Shown: positions 29,219 to 43,135, counted from the first letter of the stretch. The stretch is DNA of 60,427 nt from Hyphomicrobiales bacterium (GCA_017305455.1 JAFKKO010000125.1:1-60427); one strand, 5' to 3'. The notes: a model not told the origin generated them from the letters alone. A program made the numbers and translations.

Positions 29219-30499
29219 TCAGTCGACCAGAATGACACGGATGTCGTTGACGTTGGTCAGCGTCGGTCCCACCACGAGCAGATCGCCGGTCGCCTCGAAG
29301 AAGGTCGTGGCGTCGTTGTTGTCGAGATAGGCTTCGGGGTCGAGCTTGAGTTCGCGCATCTTGGCGAAGGTGCGCCCGTCCGCCATCGCTCCGGCCGGAT
29401 CGGCGGGTGAACCCGCGCCGCCATCGGCGCCGTCAGTGTCGGCGGCGAGCATCGAGATATTCTTGCTGTCGGCGAGATGCTCGACCAGCGCCAGCACGTA
29501 TTCCTGATTGGGACCGCCGCGGCCGTTGCCGCGCACCGTCACCGTCAGTTCGCCGCCCGACATGATCGCGGCACGTTTGCCCTGGGCCTGCGCGTTCAGC
29601 GCGAGCCTGGCGTGCTCGGCGGCGGTGGCACGGGCGTCGCCCTCGAGATCCGCGCCGAGGTCGATCACCTCATAACCGGCTTCGGTCGCGACCCGGATCG
29701 CGGCATCGAGCGAATCGCGCGGCCGGCCGACGATTTCGAATCGCGAGCGCACGAAGGCTGGCTCGGTTTGCTTGGCGCTTTCGTTGCGCGGGTCGCTCAA
29801 GGCCTGGCGCACGGCGTCGTCGATCTGCAGGTTGTATTTGGCGATGATCGCCGCGGCATCCTTCAGCGTGGTCGGATCCGGCACCGTAGGGCCGGAGGCG
29901 ATGGTTGCCGGGTCGTCGTGCGGCACGTCGGAGACCGCCAGCGTCACGAGCTGCGCCGGATAGGCCGCGCGCGCCAGCCGACCGCCCTTGATGCGCGACA
30001 GGTGCTTGCGCACGGTGTTGATCTCGGAGATCGGCGCACCCGAGCGCAGCAGGCTTTTGTTGATCTGCTGCTTCTGCGCGAAGGTGATGCCCTCGGCCGG
30101 CGCGATCCAGTTGGCCGAGCCGCCGCCGGACATCAGCACCAGCACGAGGTCGTCCTCGCCGGCGCTTTCCGCCAGCTTCAGCGTTTTATCGGCGGCCTTG
30201 AGGCCGGCTTCGTCCGGCACCGGGTGTCCGGCCTCGATCACCTCGATCCGGCGGGTCGGCACGCCATGGCCGTGCCGCGTTGTGGCGATGCCCACGATCT
30301 GGTTCTCGCTGAGACCGACATCGTCCATGTAGTGTCGCTCGGCGACGGCGGCCATCGCGGCGGCACCCTTGCCCGCGGCCAGACAGATCACACGGCCGCG
30401 CGGCGGTGGCGGCAGATGGCGTCGAAGGATCTTGTCGGGATGAGCCGCCGCAACGGCGGCATCGAAAATCGCGCGAAGAAGGGAGCGTTTATCGGTCAT
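29219..30499 (-). CDS. Glycerate 2-kinase (GckA/TtuD, MOFRL family)
   Basis: This 426-residue cytoplasmic enzyme phosphorylates glycerate to 2-phosphoglycerate, feeding glyoxylate or tartrate carbon into central metabolism. Family features are the N-terminal AAGKGAAAMA, the ALVLMSGGGSANW-type glycine loop (VLVLMSGGGSAN), and the C-terminal MOFRL part GGPNQEYVLAL with DTDGADGGAGSPAD. Older annotation often calls this family hydroxypyruvate reductase. It is divergent from the thiolase and glycerol kinase genes. Confidence 0.9.
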   Translation of the reverse strand: MTDKRSLLRAIFDAAVAAAHPDKILRRHLPPPPRGRVICLAAGKGAAAMAAVAERHYMDDVGLSENQIVGIATTRHGHGVPTRRIEVIEAGHPVPDEAGLKAADKTLKLAESAGEDDLVLVLMSGGGSANWIAPAEGITFAQKQQINKSLLRSGAPISEINTVRKHLSRIKGGRLARAAYPAQLVTLAVSDVPHDDPATIASGPTVPDPTTLKDAAAIIAKYNLQIDDAVRQALSDPRNESAKQTEPAFVRSRFEIVGRPRDSLDAAIRVATEAGYEVIDLGADLEGDARATAAEHARLALNAQAQGKRAAIMSGGELTVTVRGNGRGGPNQEYVLALVEHLADSKNISMLAADTDGADGGAGSPADPAGAMADGRTFAKMRELKLDPEAYLDNNDATTFFEATGDLLVVGPTLTNVNDIRVILVD

Positions 30500-30748
30500 T
30501 AGATACCTTATGCACGGTTTGCGAGCTTCGCAAAATACCTCGGACGCTTATCGCAAGAAAAATCCCTCGCAAGTAAGCAAGGGACTGCCAGCCTGCGGCT
30601 TTTTACAGACCGTGGCCGACCATTTCAATGAGTGGGAAATACATTCGGCCGGTCCGATGTGATCCCGGATTGGACTGCCGCGGGGAGGCGGTAGCCACGA
30701 CTCGCCAAAAATGCGCAAATGCGGCTTCACCCTCCAGGGGACCTTGCC

Positions 30749-31936
30749 ATGACCGACGCCGTGATCGTCTCCACCGCCCGAACCCCAATCGGCAAGGCCT
30801 ATCGCGGCGCGCTCAACAACACCGAGGGCGCCACTCTGCTGGGCCATGCCATTGCCGCTGCCGTGAGTCGGGCTGGCATCGGGCCGGACGAGGTTGAGGA
30901 TGTGGTGATGGGCGCGGCCCTGCAGCAGGGCGCGACCTTCGGCAACATTGCCCGTAAGGCGGCGCTGCGGGCCGGTCTGCCGGCCGCAACCGCAGGCGTG
31001 AGCGTCGATCGGCAGTGCGCGTCGGGACTGCAGGCAATCGCGCTGGCGGCCCGTTCGGTGCTGTTCGATGGCGTCGGCATCGCGGTGGGCGGCGGCGGCG
31101 AGTCGATCAGTCTCGTGCAGAACGACAAGATGAACATGTTTCGCGCCGTCGATCCGGCGCTGCAGACAATCAAGCCCGACATCTACATGTCGATGCTCGA
31201 CACCGCCGAGGTGGTGGCGAAGCGCTACAACATCTCGCGCGAGCGGCAGGACGAATACAGCCTGGAAAGCCAGCGCCGCACCGCCGCCGCACAACAGGCC
31301 GGCAGGTTCAACGACGAGATCGCGCCGATCGCGACCAGCATGGCCGTCGCCGACAAGGCGACCGGCGCCGTGTCGTTCAAGGACATCACGCTCTCGCAGG
31401 ATGAAGGACCGCGGCCCGACACCACGGCCGAAGGGCTTGCCGCGCTCAAGGCCGTGAAAGGCGAGGGCTTCAGCATCACCGCCGGCAATGCCAGCCAGTT
31501 GTCGGACGGCTCCAGCGCCTGCGTGATCATGAGTGACAAGCTCGCCGCGCAAAAAGGTCTGACGCCGCTCGGCATCTTCCGCGGCTTTGTCGCGGCGGGC
31601 TGCGAGCCGGATGAGATGGGCATCGGTCCGGTGTTCGCGGTGCCGCGTCTGCTCGCGCGGCATGGTCTCACCATCGATGATATCGACTTGTGGGAACTCA
31701 ACGAGGCGTTCGCGGTGCAGGTGATCTATTGCCGCGACCGACTCGGCATCGATCCCGCCAAACTCAACGTCAATGGCGGCGCGATCGCGGTCGGCCATCC
31801 CTACGGCATGACCGGCGCGCGGCTTGCCGGCCATGTGCTGATCGAGGGCCGCAGCCGCAAGGCGAAGCATGCGGTGGTGACGATGTGTGTCGGCGGCGGC
31901 ATGGGCGCGGCGGGTTTGTTCGAGGTTATTCCTTAA
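30749..31936 (+). CDS. Thiolase (acetyl-CoA acyltransferase)
   Basis: The protein has 395 residues. The acylated cysteine is in [12 protein letters not shown]; the C-terminal catalytic motifs are [19 protein letters not shown] (His) and [13 protein letters not shown] (Cys). It either condenses two acetyl-CoA or cleaves 3-ketoacyl-CoA; sequence alone does not decide between biosynthetic and degradative use. The start at 30749 ([12 protein letters not shown]) matches the family. The 249-base upstream gap shared with the divergent glycerate kinase contains no gene. glpK follows after 18 bases. Confidence 0.92.
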   Translation: MTDAVIVSTARTPIGKAYRGALNNTEGATLLGHAIAAAVSRAGIGPDEVEDVVMGAALQQGATFGNIARKAALRAGLPAATAGVSVDRQCASGLQAIALAARSVLFDGVGIAVGGGGESISLVQNDKMNMFRAVDPALQTIKPDIYMSMLDTAEVVAKRYNISRERQDEYSLESQRRTAAAQQAGRFNDEIAPIATSMAVADKATGAVSFKDITLSQDEGPRPDTTAEGLAALKAVKGEGFSITAGNASQLSDGSSACVIMSDKLAAQKGLTPLGIFRGFVAAGCEPDEMGIGPVFAVPRLLARHGLTIDDIDLWELNEAFAVQVIYCRDRLGIDPAKLNVNGGAIAVGHPYGMTGARLAGHVLIEGRSRKAKHAVVTMCVGGGMGAAGLFEVIP

Positions 31937-31954
31937 ACGGGGTCTGATCGCGCG

Positions 31955-33451
31955 ATGCCGTATGTTCTCGCCATCGATCAGGGCACCACGTCATCGCGCG
32001 CGATTGTGTTTCGCGACGACATGTCGATCGCGGCGCAGGCGCAGCAGGAATTCCCGCAACACTTCCCGGCGTCGGGCTGGGTCGAGCATGAACCCGATGA
32101 TATCTGGTCGTCGACGCTCGCGACCTGCCGCGAGGCGATGCGGACCGCCGGTCTTGGTGCGCGCGACATCGCCGCGATCGGCATCACCAACCAGCGCGAG
32201 ACCACGGTGGTGTGGGATCGCCTCACCGGCCGCGCGGTGCATCGCGCCATCGTCTGGCAGGATCGCCGCACCGCCGAGATGTGCGCGCGACTTGCGGCGG
32301 AGGGTCATGAGCCGATGATCGCCGCGAAAACCGGGCTGATCATCGATCCTTATTTTTCCGGCACCAAGATCGCATGGATTCTGGATTCCGTTCCCGGCGC
32401 CCGCGCGCGCGCCGAGCGCGGCGAACTCTTGTTCGGCACCGTCGATTGCTATCTGTTGTGGCGGCTGACCGGCGGCACAGTGCACGCCACCGACGCCACC
32501 AATGCCTCGCGTACGCTGCTGTTCGATATCCATCGCGGCGCATGGGATGACGATCTCTTAAAGCTCTTGCGCGTGCCGCGCGCGATGCTGCCGCAGGTGC
32601 GCGATTCCTCGGGCGATTTCGGCGTCACTGCGCCGGACCTGTTTGATGGCGCGATCGCGATCCGTGGCATCGCGGGGGATCAGCAGGCAGCGACCATCGG
32701 ACAGGCCTGCTTTGCGCCCGGCATGATCAAATCGACCTACGGCACCGGCTGCTTCGCGCTGCTCAACACCGGCGCCACGGCAGTGACCTCACGCAACAAG
32801 TTGTTGACCACGATTGCCTATCAGTTGAACGGCCAGCGCACCTACGCGCTGGAAGGCTCGATCTTCGTTGCCGGCTCGGCGGTGCAGTGGCTGCGCGATG
32901 GCCTCAAGGTGATCAAGCACGCGCATGACGCGGATGTACTGGTGGAGCAGGCCGATGCCGCGCAGTCGGTTTATCTGGTGCCGGCGTTTGTCGGACTTGG
33001 CGCGCCATACTGGAATCCGCGGGTGCGCGGCGCGTTGTTCGGTCTCACGCGCAATACCGGCCCGGCCGAGCTTGCGCATGCGGCGCTGGAGAGCGTGTGC
33101 TACCAGACGCACGATCTGTGGACCGCGATGCGCGCCGACTGGCCGGACGCTGCGGGCGCGCATGCGGTGCTGCGTGTCGATGGCGGCGTGACGGTGTCGG
33201 ACTGGACCATGCAGCGCCTTTCGGATTTGCTCGATGTGCCGGTCGATCGTCCGGTGATTCAGGAAACCACCGCGGTGGGCGCGGCGTATCTCGCCGGGCT
33301 TGCGGCGGGTGTCTATCCCGAACCGCAACGCTTTGCCGATCTGTGGCGGCTGGAGCGACGTTTCAAACCGGCGATGAGCGAGGCGACGCGGACGCGCAAG
33401 CTGCATGGTTGGGCGCAGGCGGTGAAGGGCGTGCTCGCGACTGACTCTTGA
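31955..33451 (+). CDS. glpK: Glycerol kinase
   Basis: This 498-residue FGGY-family kinase converts glycerol to glycerol 3-phosphate. Signatures: N-terminal phosphate loop [14 protein letters not shown], substrate-region [13 protein letters not shown] and [22 protein letters not shown], and the C-terminal [20 protein letters not shown]. It is full length. It follows the thiolase by 18 bases, probably in one transcript. No glpF or glpD gene is adjacent. It ends convergent with metH across a 153-base gap. Confidence 0.96.
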   Translation: MPYVLAIDQGTTSSRAIVFRDDMSIAAQAQQEFPQHFPASGWVEHEPDDIWSSTLATCREAMRTAGLGARDIAAIGITNQRETTVVWDRLTGRAVHRAIVWQDRRTAEMCARLAAEGHEPMIAAKTGLIIDPYFSGTKIAWILDSVPGARARAERGELLFGTVDCYLLWRLTGGTVHATDATNASRTLLFDIHRGAWDDDLLKLLRVPRAMLPQVRDSSGDFGVTAPDLFDGAIAIRGIAGDQQAATIGQACFAPGMIKSTYGTGCFALLNTGATAVTSRNKLLTTIAYQLNGQRTYALEGSIFVAGSAVQWLRDGLKVIKHAHDADVLVEQADAAQSVYLVPAFVGLGAPYWNPRVRGALFGLTRNTGPAELAHAALESVCYQTHDLWTAMRADWPDAAGAHAVLRVDGGVTVSDWTMQRLSDLLDVPVDRPVIQETTAVGAAYLAGLAAGVYPEPQRFADLWRLERRFKPAMSEATRTRKLHGWAQAVKGVLATDS

Positions 33452-33604
33452 GGTCATGTGAAATCGACATGAACTCAGGATTAAATCCACATTACCTGTC
33501 ATGTTGGCCGCTATCCCCGTGTCCGGCGCAGTCAGCGTTACGCCGGATGATCGAGAGGAGTGAGCAGGCCTCGATGGATGCGCCGCGGATGACCGCCGCG
33601 ATCC

Positions 33605-37468
<3,864 letters not shown>

Positions 37469-37483
37469 CGGCGAACTCGAGCT

Positions 37484-37870
37484 TTACTCCCTCTCCCCTT
37501 GGGGGAGAGGGTTGGGGTGAGGGGAGACCGGCGCGTATTGTGGAAGCGTTGACAGAATGGTTTCCAGCACGCCGTCGATATTGGTCAGAACGTCATTGTT
37601 CCAGAAGCGCAGCACGAGATAGCCCATCGCAGACAATGTCTGTGTGCGTCCGGCATCCTGTGAGGTCTGGACGGCATGCTGCCCGCCATCCAGTTCGATC
37701 ACGAGCTTGCCGTCGGTGCAGCAGAAATCGACAACGAATCTGTCAATCGGCATCTGGCGCTTGAACTTCCAGCCGGCAAGCCGACGGTCGCGCAGCCGAA
37801 GCCAGAGAGTGCGTTCGGCATCCGTTTGTGATCGTCGCAGGCGGCGTGCGATGGGTGTGCTTTTCGTCAT
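37484..37870 (-). CDS. DUF559 endonuclease-like protein bracketed by palindromic repeats
   Basis: The protein has 128 residues of the DUF559/Vsr-like fold: RRLRRSQTDAERTLWLRLRDRRL at the N-terminus, and a PD-(D/E)xK-type core with Asp48 (VVDF), Glu59 and Asp61 (IELDGGQH). This places it in the restriction endonuclease-like superfamily; activity is unproven. Residues 117-128 (SPHPNPLPQGERE region) are encoded by the palindromic repeat at 37489-37524, so the gene runs into its own flanking repeat. The start at 37870 lies 24 bases inside the second, inverted repeat copy. Confidence 0.85.
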   Translation of the reverse strand: MTKSTPIARRLRRSQTDAERTLWLRLRDRRLAGWKFKRQMPIDRFVVDFCCTDGKLVIELDGGQHAVQTSQDAGRTQTLSAMGYLVLRFWNNDVLTNIDGVLETILSTLPQYAPVSPHPNPLPQGERE

Positions 37871-37932
37871 CGGCGTTGCTCGATGCTTCCGAACCCCCTC
37901 ACCCCGACCCTTTCCCCCATGGGGAGAGGGGG
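37489..37932. mobile_element. Putative small mobile unit: DUF559 gene between inverted palindromic repeats
   Basis: Copy A (37489-37524) reads CCCTCTCCCC-TT-GGGGGAGAGGG then TTGGGGTGAGGGG. Copy B (37894-37932) is the same module in opposite orientation, so the two hairpins form outward ends around the DUF559 gene. The unit fills almost the whole space between metF and metH, which are otherwise adjacent and co-directional. Two more copies of the module without the gene occur at 40429-40476 and 51434-51470. Mobility is inferred; no target-site duplication was identified. Confidence 0.5.
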
Positions 37933-38023
37933 AAGAAAGCGCGGCTCGAAGAAGAGACGTTGCGCTCCCAAAGGAAGAAAAGGAAGCGGCAGCACATCTA
38001 GCCGCATGCGGATGAGCGAGCAC

Positions 38024-38932
38024 TTACGCCGCCTTCTGCGCGCCGTTCGGGCGGATGCCGAGGATGTGGCTGATGGCGAAGACGAGGTCGGCGCGGTTCA
38101 TGGTGTAGAAATGAAAATGCTGCACGCCGTGCTTGGAGAGTTTCTGCACCTGCCCGGCGGCGACGGTGGCGGCGACCAGGCGGCGGGTGTCGGCATCGTC
38201 GTCGAGACCTTCGAACTTGGCGGCGAGCCAGTCCGGCACGGTGGCGCCGGCGCGGGTGGCGAAATTCTTCGCCAGCTTGAAATTCTGCACCGGCAGGATG
38301 CCGGGCACGATCGGGATTTCGATGCCCGCCGCGCGGACGCGGTCGAGGTAGCGGAAGTACAGGTCGTTGTCGAAGAAGAACTGGGTGATGGCGCGCGTCG
38401 CGCCGGCATCGACCTTGGCTTTCAGCACGTCGATATCGGCATCAAGGCTCGTGCTCTCCGGATGCTTTTCCGGATAGGCCGACACCGAGACCTCCATGTC
38501 GGGATGGCGGCGCTTGATCGATGCGACCAGTTCGGCGGAGGTCTGATAGCCCTGCGGATGCGCCTGATAGGCGGTGCCGATGCCGCCGGACGGATCGCCG
38601 CGCAGCGCCACGATATGGCGCACGCCGGCCTCGTGATAGCGGTCCACCACCTCGTCGATATCGGCACGCGCGGCATCGACGCAGGTCAGATGCGCCGCCG
38701 GGGTCAGGCTGGTCTCATTGAGGATGCGGGCGATGGTGGAATGGGTGCGCTCGCGGGTCGAGCCGCCGGCGCCGTAGGTCACCGAGACGAAATCCGGCGC
38801 CAGCGGTGCGAGGCGCTCGATCACGCTCCACAGGTTCTGCTCCATCTCCGCGGTCTTGGGCGGGAAGAACTCGAACGAGATCGAAGGCCGCCTGGCTTCG
38901 CCGGCTGGAACGATGGATGCGGTTTCACTCAT
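38024..38932 (-). CDS. metF: Methylenetetrahydrofolate reductase
   Basis: This 302-residue flavoenzyme reduces methylene-THF to methyl-THF, the substrate of the neighbouring MetH. Motifs: SFEFFPPKT near the N-terminus, SVTYGAGGSTRERT, HLTCVDA, VALRGDPSGG and ITQFFFDNDLYFRYLDR. I set the start at 38932 (MSETAS); the frame is open upstream to 39028 but without homology. It is a single-domain bacterial enzyme of usual length. Confidence 0.96.
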   Translation of the reverse strand: MSETASIVPAGEARRPSISFEFFPPKTAEMEQNLWSVIERLAPLAPDFVSVTYGAGGSTRERTHSTIARILNETSLTPAAHLTCVDAARADIDEVVDRYHEAGVRHIVALRGDPSGGIGTAYQAHPQGYQTSAELVASIKRRHPDMEVSVSAYPEKHPESTSLDADIDVLKAKVDAGATRAITQFFFDNDLYFRYLDRVRAAGIEIPIVPGILPVQNFKLAKNFATRAGATVPDWLAAKFEGLDDDADTRRLVAATVAAGQVQKLSKHGVQHFHFYTMNRADLVFAISHILGIRPNGAQKAA

Positions 38933-39278
38933 GACGCCTCGAGCGGTGTCCACGACAATCAAAGGGAGTGGGGAAATCGGCCTCGCTGGCGATAAGAACG
39001 CCGGGAAGGCCGCCAGGTTATCGATCAAAGCCTAAAATAGGCGAAACGGCGGGATTCCGACAGCCCATTGAGTGTGCATCTCCCATGGGAATTTGCCCAC
39101 TGATGTTGCTAGGGCGACTAAAATAATCCTACATTGCATCAAAGTGGGCAGATAAAATCACGTAATTTCAATATTATGCTTATAATTTAAGGTGGGTATT
39201 TCTCTCAAGCTTGTGAATAGAGTCATTTTTGCCCACTTATCGCTTTGAATCGGAGTGGAAAAGCACTAGCTGAGAGCG
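38933..39278. promoter_or_regulatory. AT-rich gap with repeated TGCCCACT motif
   Basis: This is a 346-base region between divergent metF and the LLM oxidoreductase. From 39090 to 39240 it is strongly AT-rich and carries the octamer TGCCCACT three times: at 39094-39101 (plus), 39143-39150 (minus) and 39230-39237 (plus). A looser copy lies at 39189-39198 (minus). Spacing is about 40-50 bases, with alternating orientation. This looks like a multi-site operator or a decayed mobile remnant. No gene and no recognisable SAM riboswitch was found. Confidence 0.5.
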
Positions 39279-40292
39279 ATGCCTCCGCTCTCCGTTCTCG
39301 ATCTTTCCGTCGTCACCACCGGCACACAGCCCGCCCAGGCGCTGCGCAACAGCATCGATCTGGCGCGCCATGCCGACCGGCTCGGCTATACCCGCTACTG
39401 GCTGGCCGAGCATCACGGGTTGCCCTCGGTGGCGAGCCCGGCACCCGATATCATGATCGGCCAGATCGCGGCGGCGACACAGCGCATCCGCGTCGGCTCC
39501 GGCGGGGTGATGCTGCCCAACCACGCGCCGCTGGTGGTGGCCGAACGCTTTCGGATGCTGGAGGCGCTGTTTCCGGGCCGGATCGATCTCGGGCTCGGCC
39601 GCGCGCCGGGCACCGACGGCGTCACCGCGCATGCACTGCGCCGCCGGCTCGATGTGCGCGAGGGCGACGATTTCCTCGAGCGGCTGCAGGAATTGATGCT
39701 GTGGCAGACCGGGTTTCCGCCGGACCATCCCTATAGCAAGGTCACGGTGATGCCGAACGACGTGGACCTGCCGCCGATCTGGCTGCTCGGCTCCAGCGAT
39801 TACAGCGCCCAGCTGTCGGCGCAGGTCGGCATGGGCTTTGCGTTCGCGCATCATTTCGCCTCGTTCGACGCGGTGACGGCGCTCCGGCACTACCGCGCGC
39901 ATTTCGTGCCCTCGCGCTGGCGCGGCGCGCCGCATGCCATTCTCGCGGTCGCGGTGATCGCCGCGCCGACCGACGCGGAGGCCGAGGATCTGGCGTCGTC
40001 GATGGATCTCAACCGCCTGCTGCGCGACCGCGGTCAGTTTTTGCCGCTGCCGAGCGTGGAAGAGGCGAAGGCCTATCCGTATTCGGAGGCGGATCGCGCC
40101 CTCATCGCGCGCAACCGCACGAAACTGTTCGTCGGCAGTCCGGCGACCTTGCTGCGGACATTGACGCCGCTGATCGAGGCCAGCGAGGCCGACGAGGTGA
40201 TGGTGATCACCGCGACCTACGATCACGAGGCGCGCAAGCGGTCGTATTCGCTGCTCGCCGAGGCGTTCGGGGTCGCGCAGCAGGCAGGGTGA
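39279..40292 (+). CDS. LLM-class flavin-dependent oxidoreductase
   Basis: The protein has 337 residues of the bacterial luciferase-like monooxygenase fold, MsnO8/YhbW-type: LSVLDLSVV at the N-terminus, [51 protein letters not shown], and [15 protein letters not shown]. These enzymes use FMNH2 or F420; here FMN is expected in an alphaproteobacterium. Substrate unknown. It is transcribed from the AT-rich region with TGCCCACT repeats, away from metF. Confidence 0.9.
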   Translation: MPPLSVLDLSVVTTGTQPAQALRNSIDLARHADRLGYTRYWLAEHHGLPSVASPAPDIMIGQIAAATQRIRVGSGGVMLPNHAPLVVAERFRMLEALFPGRIDLGLGRAPGTDGVTAHALRRRLDVREGDDFLERLQELMLWQTGFPPDHPYSKVTVMPNDVDLPPIWLLGSSDYSAQLSAQVGMGFAFAHHFASFDAVTALRHYRAHFVPSRWRGAPHAILAVAVIAAPTDAEAEDLASSMDLNRLLRDRGQFLPLPSVEEAKAYPYSEADRALIARNRTKLFVGSPATLLRTLTPLIEASEADEVMVITATYDHEARKRSYSLLAEAFGVAQQAG

Positions 40293-40735
40293 TGTTCATC
40301 TCTCCCCGCTTAGGTAACTCTCCGCCGTCATTGCGAGCCAACGGGTCGGCGCCAAAAGCGCGTTTACGCGCGTCTTTTGACGCGCTATGGCGCCGCCCGA
40401 TGACAGGCTCCGCGAAGCAATCCAGGTTCCCCCACCCCAACCCTCCCCCGCGAGCGGGGGAGGGAAAGGGAGAGGGCTGAATTGCTTTGTCGCTGACGCT
40501 CCTCGCAATGACGACAATTCAATCTGCGCGCTCCGCATATTCCATCGTCATCACCGGGCTTGTCCCGGTGATCCAGGCCTATGCGAAGAGTGAGAAAAGG
40601 CGTGGATGGCCGGGCGCAGGCGAGCGAAGCGACGCCGTTTTTCAAACGGTTATGCCCGGCTGTGACGCGTTGTGGCGTCCTCATGGTTCGAGACGCGAGG
40701 CGTTGCCTCGCTCCTCACCATGAGGTTCAGCGATG
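40293..40735. repeat. Cluster of nested dispersed repeats between convergent genes
   Basis: This 443-base gap contains no gene. From 40326 to 40513 runs a GTCATTGCGAG ... CTCGCAATGAC palindromic repeat whose centre is replaced by the GC-rich palindrome at 40429-40476 (CCCTCCCCCGCGAGCGGGGGAGGG core). From 40546 to about 40667 lies a CGTCATCACCGGG-type repeat. From 40683 to 40728 is a fragment of the family that fills 28693-28877. All sit between the convergent LLM and pheA genes. Confidence 0.75.
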
Positions 40736-41599
40736 TCAGCGCCCGTTCTTCTCGGTGAAGGCGACGCGGAAGGGATGCGCCGGATAGACGCCGACGATGC
40801 GCAATTCCTTGGAGAAGAAGCCGAGCTCCTCGAATGCGAATTTCAGGCCTTTGTCGTCGGGGTGGCCGTCGACATCGGCGTAGAACTGGGTGGCGAAGAA
40901 ATTGCCCTCCACCATGTAGCTTTCCAGCTTGGTCATGTTGACGCCGTTGGTGGCGAAACCGCCGAGCGCCTTGTAGAGCGCGGCCGGCAGATTGCGCACC
41001 CGGAACACAAAGCTCGTCACCACCGGGCCGGACTCCGGCGCGGCCCATTGCGGCTCGCGCGCCAGCACCACGAAACGCGTGGTGTTGTGCTCCTCGTCCT
41101 CGATGTCCTCCGACAGAATGTCGAGACCGTAGATCTCGGCGGCAAGGCGCGGGGCGATCGCCGCGCGGCTCTTGTCGCCGGCGGCGGCAACGGCGCGGGC
41201 CGAGCCGGCGGTGTCGGCGGCGACGATCGCCTTCACGCCGAGACTGCGGATGATGCGGCGGCACTGGCCGAGCGCGTGGACGTGGCTCTCGATGGTCTTG
41301 ATGCCGGCGAGCGTCGCGCCGCGCGGCGCCATCAGTTGATGGCTGATCGGCAGGAACCATTCGGCGATGATGAACAGGCCGGACTGCGGCAGCAGGTGGT
41401 AGATGTCGGCGACGCGGCCGGCCACCGAATTCTCGATCGGGATCATGCCGAGATCGGCCTCGCCGGAGGAGATCGCGGCCAGCGCGTCCTCGAAAGTGGC
41501 GCAGGGCACCGCCTCGGCGGCGGGATAGGCTTCGGTGATGGCGATATGCGAGTTGGCGCCCGGCTCGCCCTGGAAGGCGATCTTCAGAGTCTTGGTCAT
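40736..41599 (-). CDS. pheA: Prephenate dehydratase
   Basis: The protein has 287 residues. The catalytic domain covers about 1-190 (IAFQGEPGANSH; MIPIENSVAGRV; ATLAGIKTIESHVHAL), followed by a C-terminal ACT regulatory domain (TSFVFRVRNLPAALYKAL; NMTKLESYMVEG) that binds phenylalanine for feedback control. There is no chorismate mutase domain, so it is the monofunctional form. Its ATG overlaps the kdsB stop (ATGA), so the two are co-translated. Confidence 0.95.
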   Translation of the reverse strand: MTKTLKIAFQGEPGANSHIAITEAYPAAEAVPCATFEDALAAISSGEADLGMIPIENSVAGRVADIYHLLPQSGLFIIAEWFLPISHQLMAPRGATLAGIKTIESHVHALGQCRRIIRSLGVKAIVAADTAGSARAVAAAGDKSRAAIAPRLAAEIYGLDILSEDIEDEEHNTTRFVVLAREPQWAAPESGPVVTSFVFRVRNLPAALYKALGGFATNGVNMTKLESYMVEGNFFATQFYADVDGHPDDKGLKFAFEELGFFSKELRIVGVYPAHPFRVAFTEKNGR

Positions 41600-42342
41600 C
41601 AGGACTGTCCTGCCAGCGCCTGGCGCGCGGCTTCGAGATCATGCGGCGTATCGACCCCCAGCGGCACCGAGTCAACCACGGCAATGTCGATCCGCATGCC
41701 AGCCTCCAGCGCGCGAAGCTGCTCCAGCCGCTCGCGCTGCTCCAGCGGCGAGGGCGGCAGCGCGACAAACCGCGCCAGCGCCGCGCGGCGGTAGGCGTAG
41801 ATGCCGATGTGGTGGTAGCGCGGACCCTCGCCGGCGGGCGCGGTGGCGCGGGTGAAGTACAGCGCGCGCAGCCGGCCGGGCGAAATCTCGCTGCCCACCG
41901 CCTTCACCACGTTGGGATCGGTGTGCTCGGCCTCCTTGCGGATCACGGCGGCGAGGGTGGCGATATCCACCGCCGGCTCCGCGAGCGGGGCGAGCACGGC
42001 GCGGATGTCGCCCGGCGCGATGGTCGGCAGGTCGCCCTGCAGATTGATGATGGTCTTGACCTTGCCCTCCGGGTCGAGGCTTTGCAGCGCCTCGAAGATG
42101 CGGTCGGAACCGGAGGGGTGATCGGCGCGGGTCATCACCACCTCGCCGCCCTGCGCGGTCACGGCGGCGGCGATTTCCGACGCGTCGGTCGCCACCACGG
42201 CGCGGCCGACCCCGGCTGCCTGCGCCCGTCGCAGCACCTGGACGATCATCGGCAGCCCGGCGATGTCGGCGAGCGGCTTGCCGGGCAGGCGGGTCGAGGC
42301 CATCCGGGCCGGAATCAGGATCAGGTTGGAATGGTCAGCCAT
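41599..42342 (-). CDS. kdsB: 3-deoxy-manno-octulosonate cytidylyltransferase (CMP-KDO synthetase)
   Basis: This 247-residue enzyme activates KDO for lipopolysaccharide core synthesis. The nucleotide-binding N-terminus is [21 protein letters not shown]; further signatures are [26 protein letters not shown] and [15 protein letters not shown] set the start at 42342 (MADHSN), which matches the family; an upstream in-frame ATG at 42417 would add an unrelated proline-rich stretch. Coupled to pheA. Confidence 0.96.
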   Translation of the reverse strand: MADHSNLILIPARMASTRLPGKPLADIAGLPMIVQVLRRAQAAGVGRAVVATDASEIAAAVTAQGGEVVMTRADHPSGSDRIFEALQSLDPEGKVKTIINLQGDLPTIAPGDIRAVLAPLAEPAVDIATLAAVIRKEAEHTDPNVVKAVGSEISPGRLRALYFTRATAPAGEGPRYHHIGIYAYRRAALARFVALPPSPLEQRERLEQLRALEAGMRIDIAVVDSVPLGVDTPHDLEAARQALAGQS

Positions 42343-42564
42343 CGGGCAGGGATTGGGGCAGGGGCGAAAGCGCGAATTCGGTGAGAAAATGCGGGAGCTT
42401 TCCCGCGCATGGGGCATTTATACGGGTTGCCAGAACGCGGGCAAACCGTTATTCCCCAATCGCTGCCCTGCGGCGGCGCTTCCACGGTTTTCATGCATGT
42501 TTTGGCCGTTTTCGCGGCGCGGCATGCCCCCAAGACAACATTTCCAGGCCGGAGCCTGATCGCG

Positions 42565-43110
42565 ATGAATTCCTTCGAACTCAACAAAATCATGGGCGCG
42601 GTGCTCGCCACCTGTCTTCTGATGCTGGTCACCAGCATGGCCGCCGGTGCGATCTTCGCACCGTCGAAGGTCGAGAAGCCGGGATACGAGATCGCGGTGA
42701 AGGAAGACGCCAGCGGCGGCGCCGGCGCGGCCAAGGCCGCCGCCGCGGTGCCGATCGAGACCCTGCTCGCCAACGCCTCGGTCGAGAAAGGCCAGGCGGC
42801 CTCGAAGAAGTGCGCGGCTTGCCACACCTTCGATAAGGGCGGCGCCAACAAGGTCGGTCCGAACCTCTACGGCATCGTCGGCGAGGAGCGCGGCGTCGGC
42901 CACAGCTTCAACTTCTCGGCGGCCATGAAGGCCAAGACCGGCAAGTGGACCATCGACGACCTCAACAAGTTCATCGAGAGCCCGAAGGGCTTTATTCCGG
43001 GCACCGCGATGGGCTTCGCCGGCATCGCCAAGGACAGCGAGCGCGCCGACCTGCTGGCCTATCTGAACTCGCTGTCGGATAGCCCCGCGCCGCTGCCGGG
43101 CAAGAAGTAA
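42565..43110 (+). CDS. cycM: Membrane-anchored cytochrome c (CycM type)
   Basis: The protein has 181 residues. An N-terminal membrane helix at about 10-31 that is probably retained as an anchor is followed by an Ala/Lys-rich linker and a class I cytochrome c domain with CAACH at 83-87. The axial Met is likely in IPGTAMGFAG. In Bradyrhizobium CycM passes electrons from the bc1 complex to the aa3 oxidase. The start at 42565 (MNSFELNK) fits the family; an open stretch upstream to 42409 is rejected. It is divergent from kdsB. Confidence 0.93.
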   Translation: MNSFELNKIMGAVLATCLLMLVTSMAAGAIFAPSKVEKPGYEIAVKEDASGGAGAAKAAAAVPIETLLANASVEKGQAASKKCAACHTFDKGGANKVGPNLYGIVGEERGVGHSFNFSAAMKAKTGKWTIDDLNKFIESPKGFIPGTAMGFAGIAKDSERADLLAYLNSLSDSPAPLPGKK

Positions 43111-43135
43111 CATCGCGCCACGCGCGTAGCATCAG

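Noticed and set aside
30548-31870. Minus-strand 440-codon frame opposite the thiolase
   Set aside because: The thiolase on the plus strand has all catalytic motifs; the antisense frame shows no domain features.
38933-39278. SAM riboswitch upstream of metF
   Set aside because: No SAM-I or SAM-II-like conserved core or terminator arrangement was recognised on the minus strand; a covariance-model search could still settle it.
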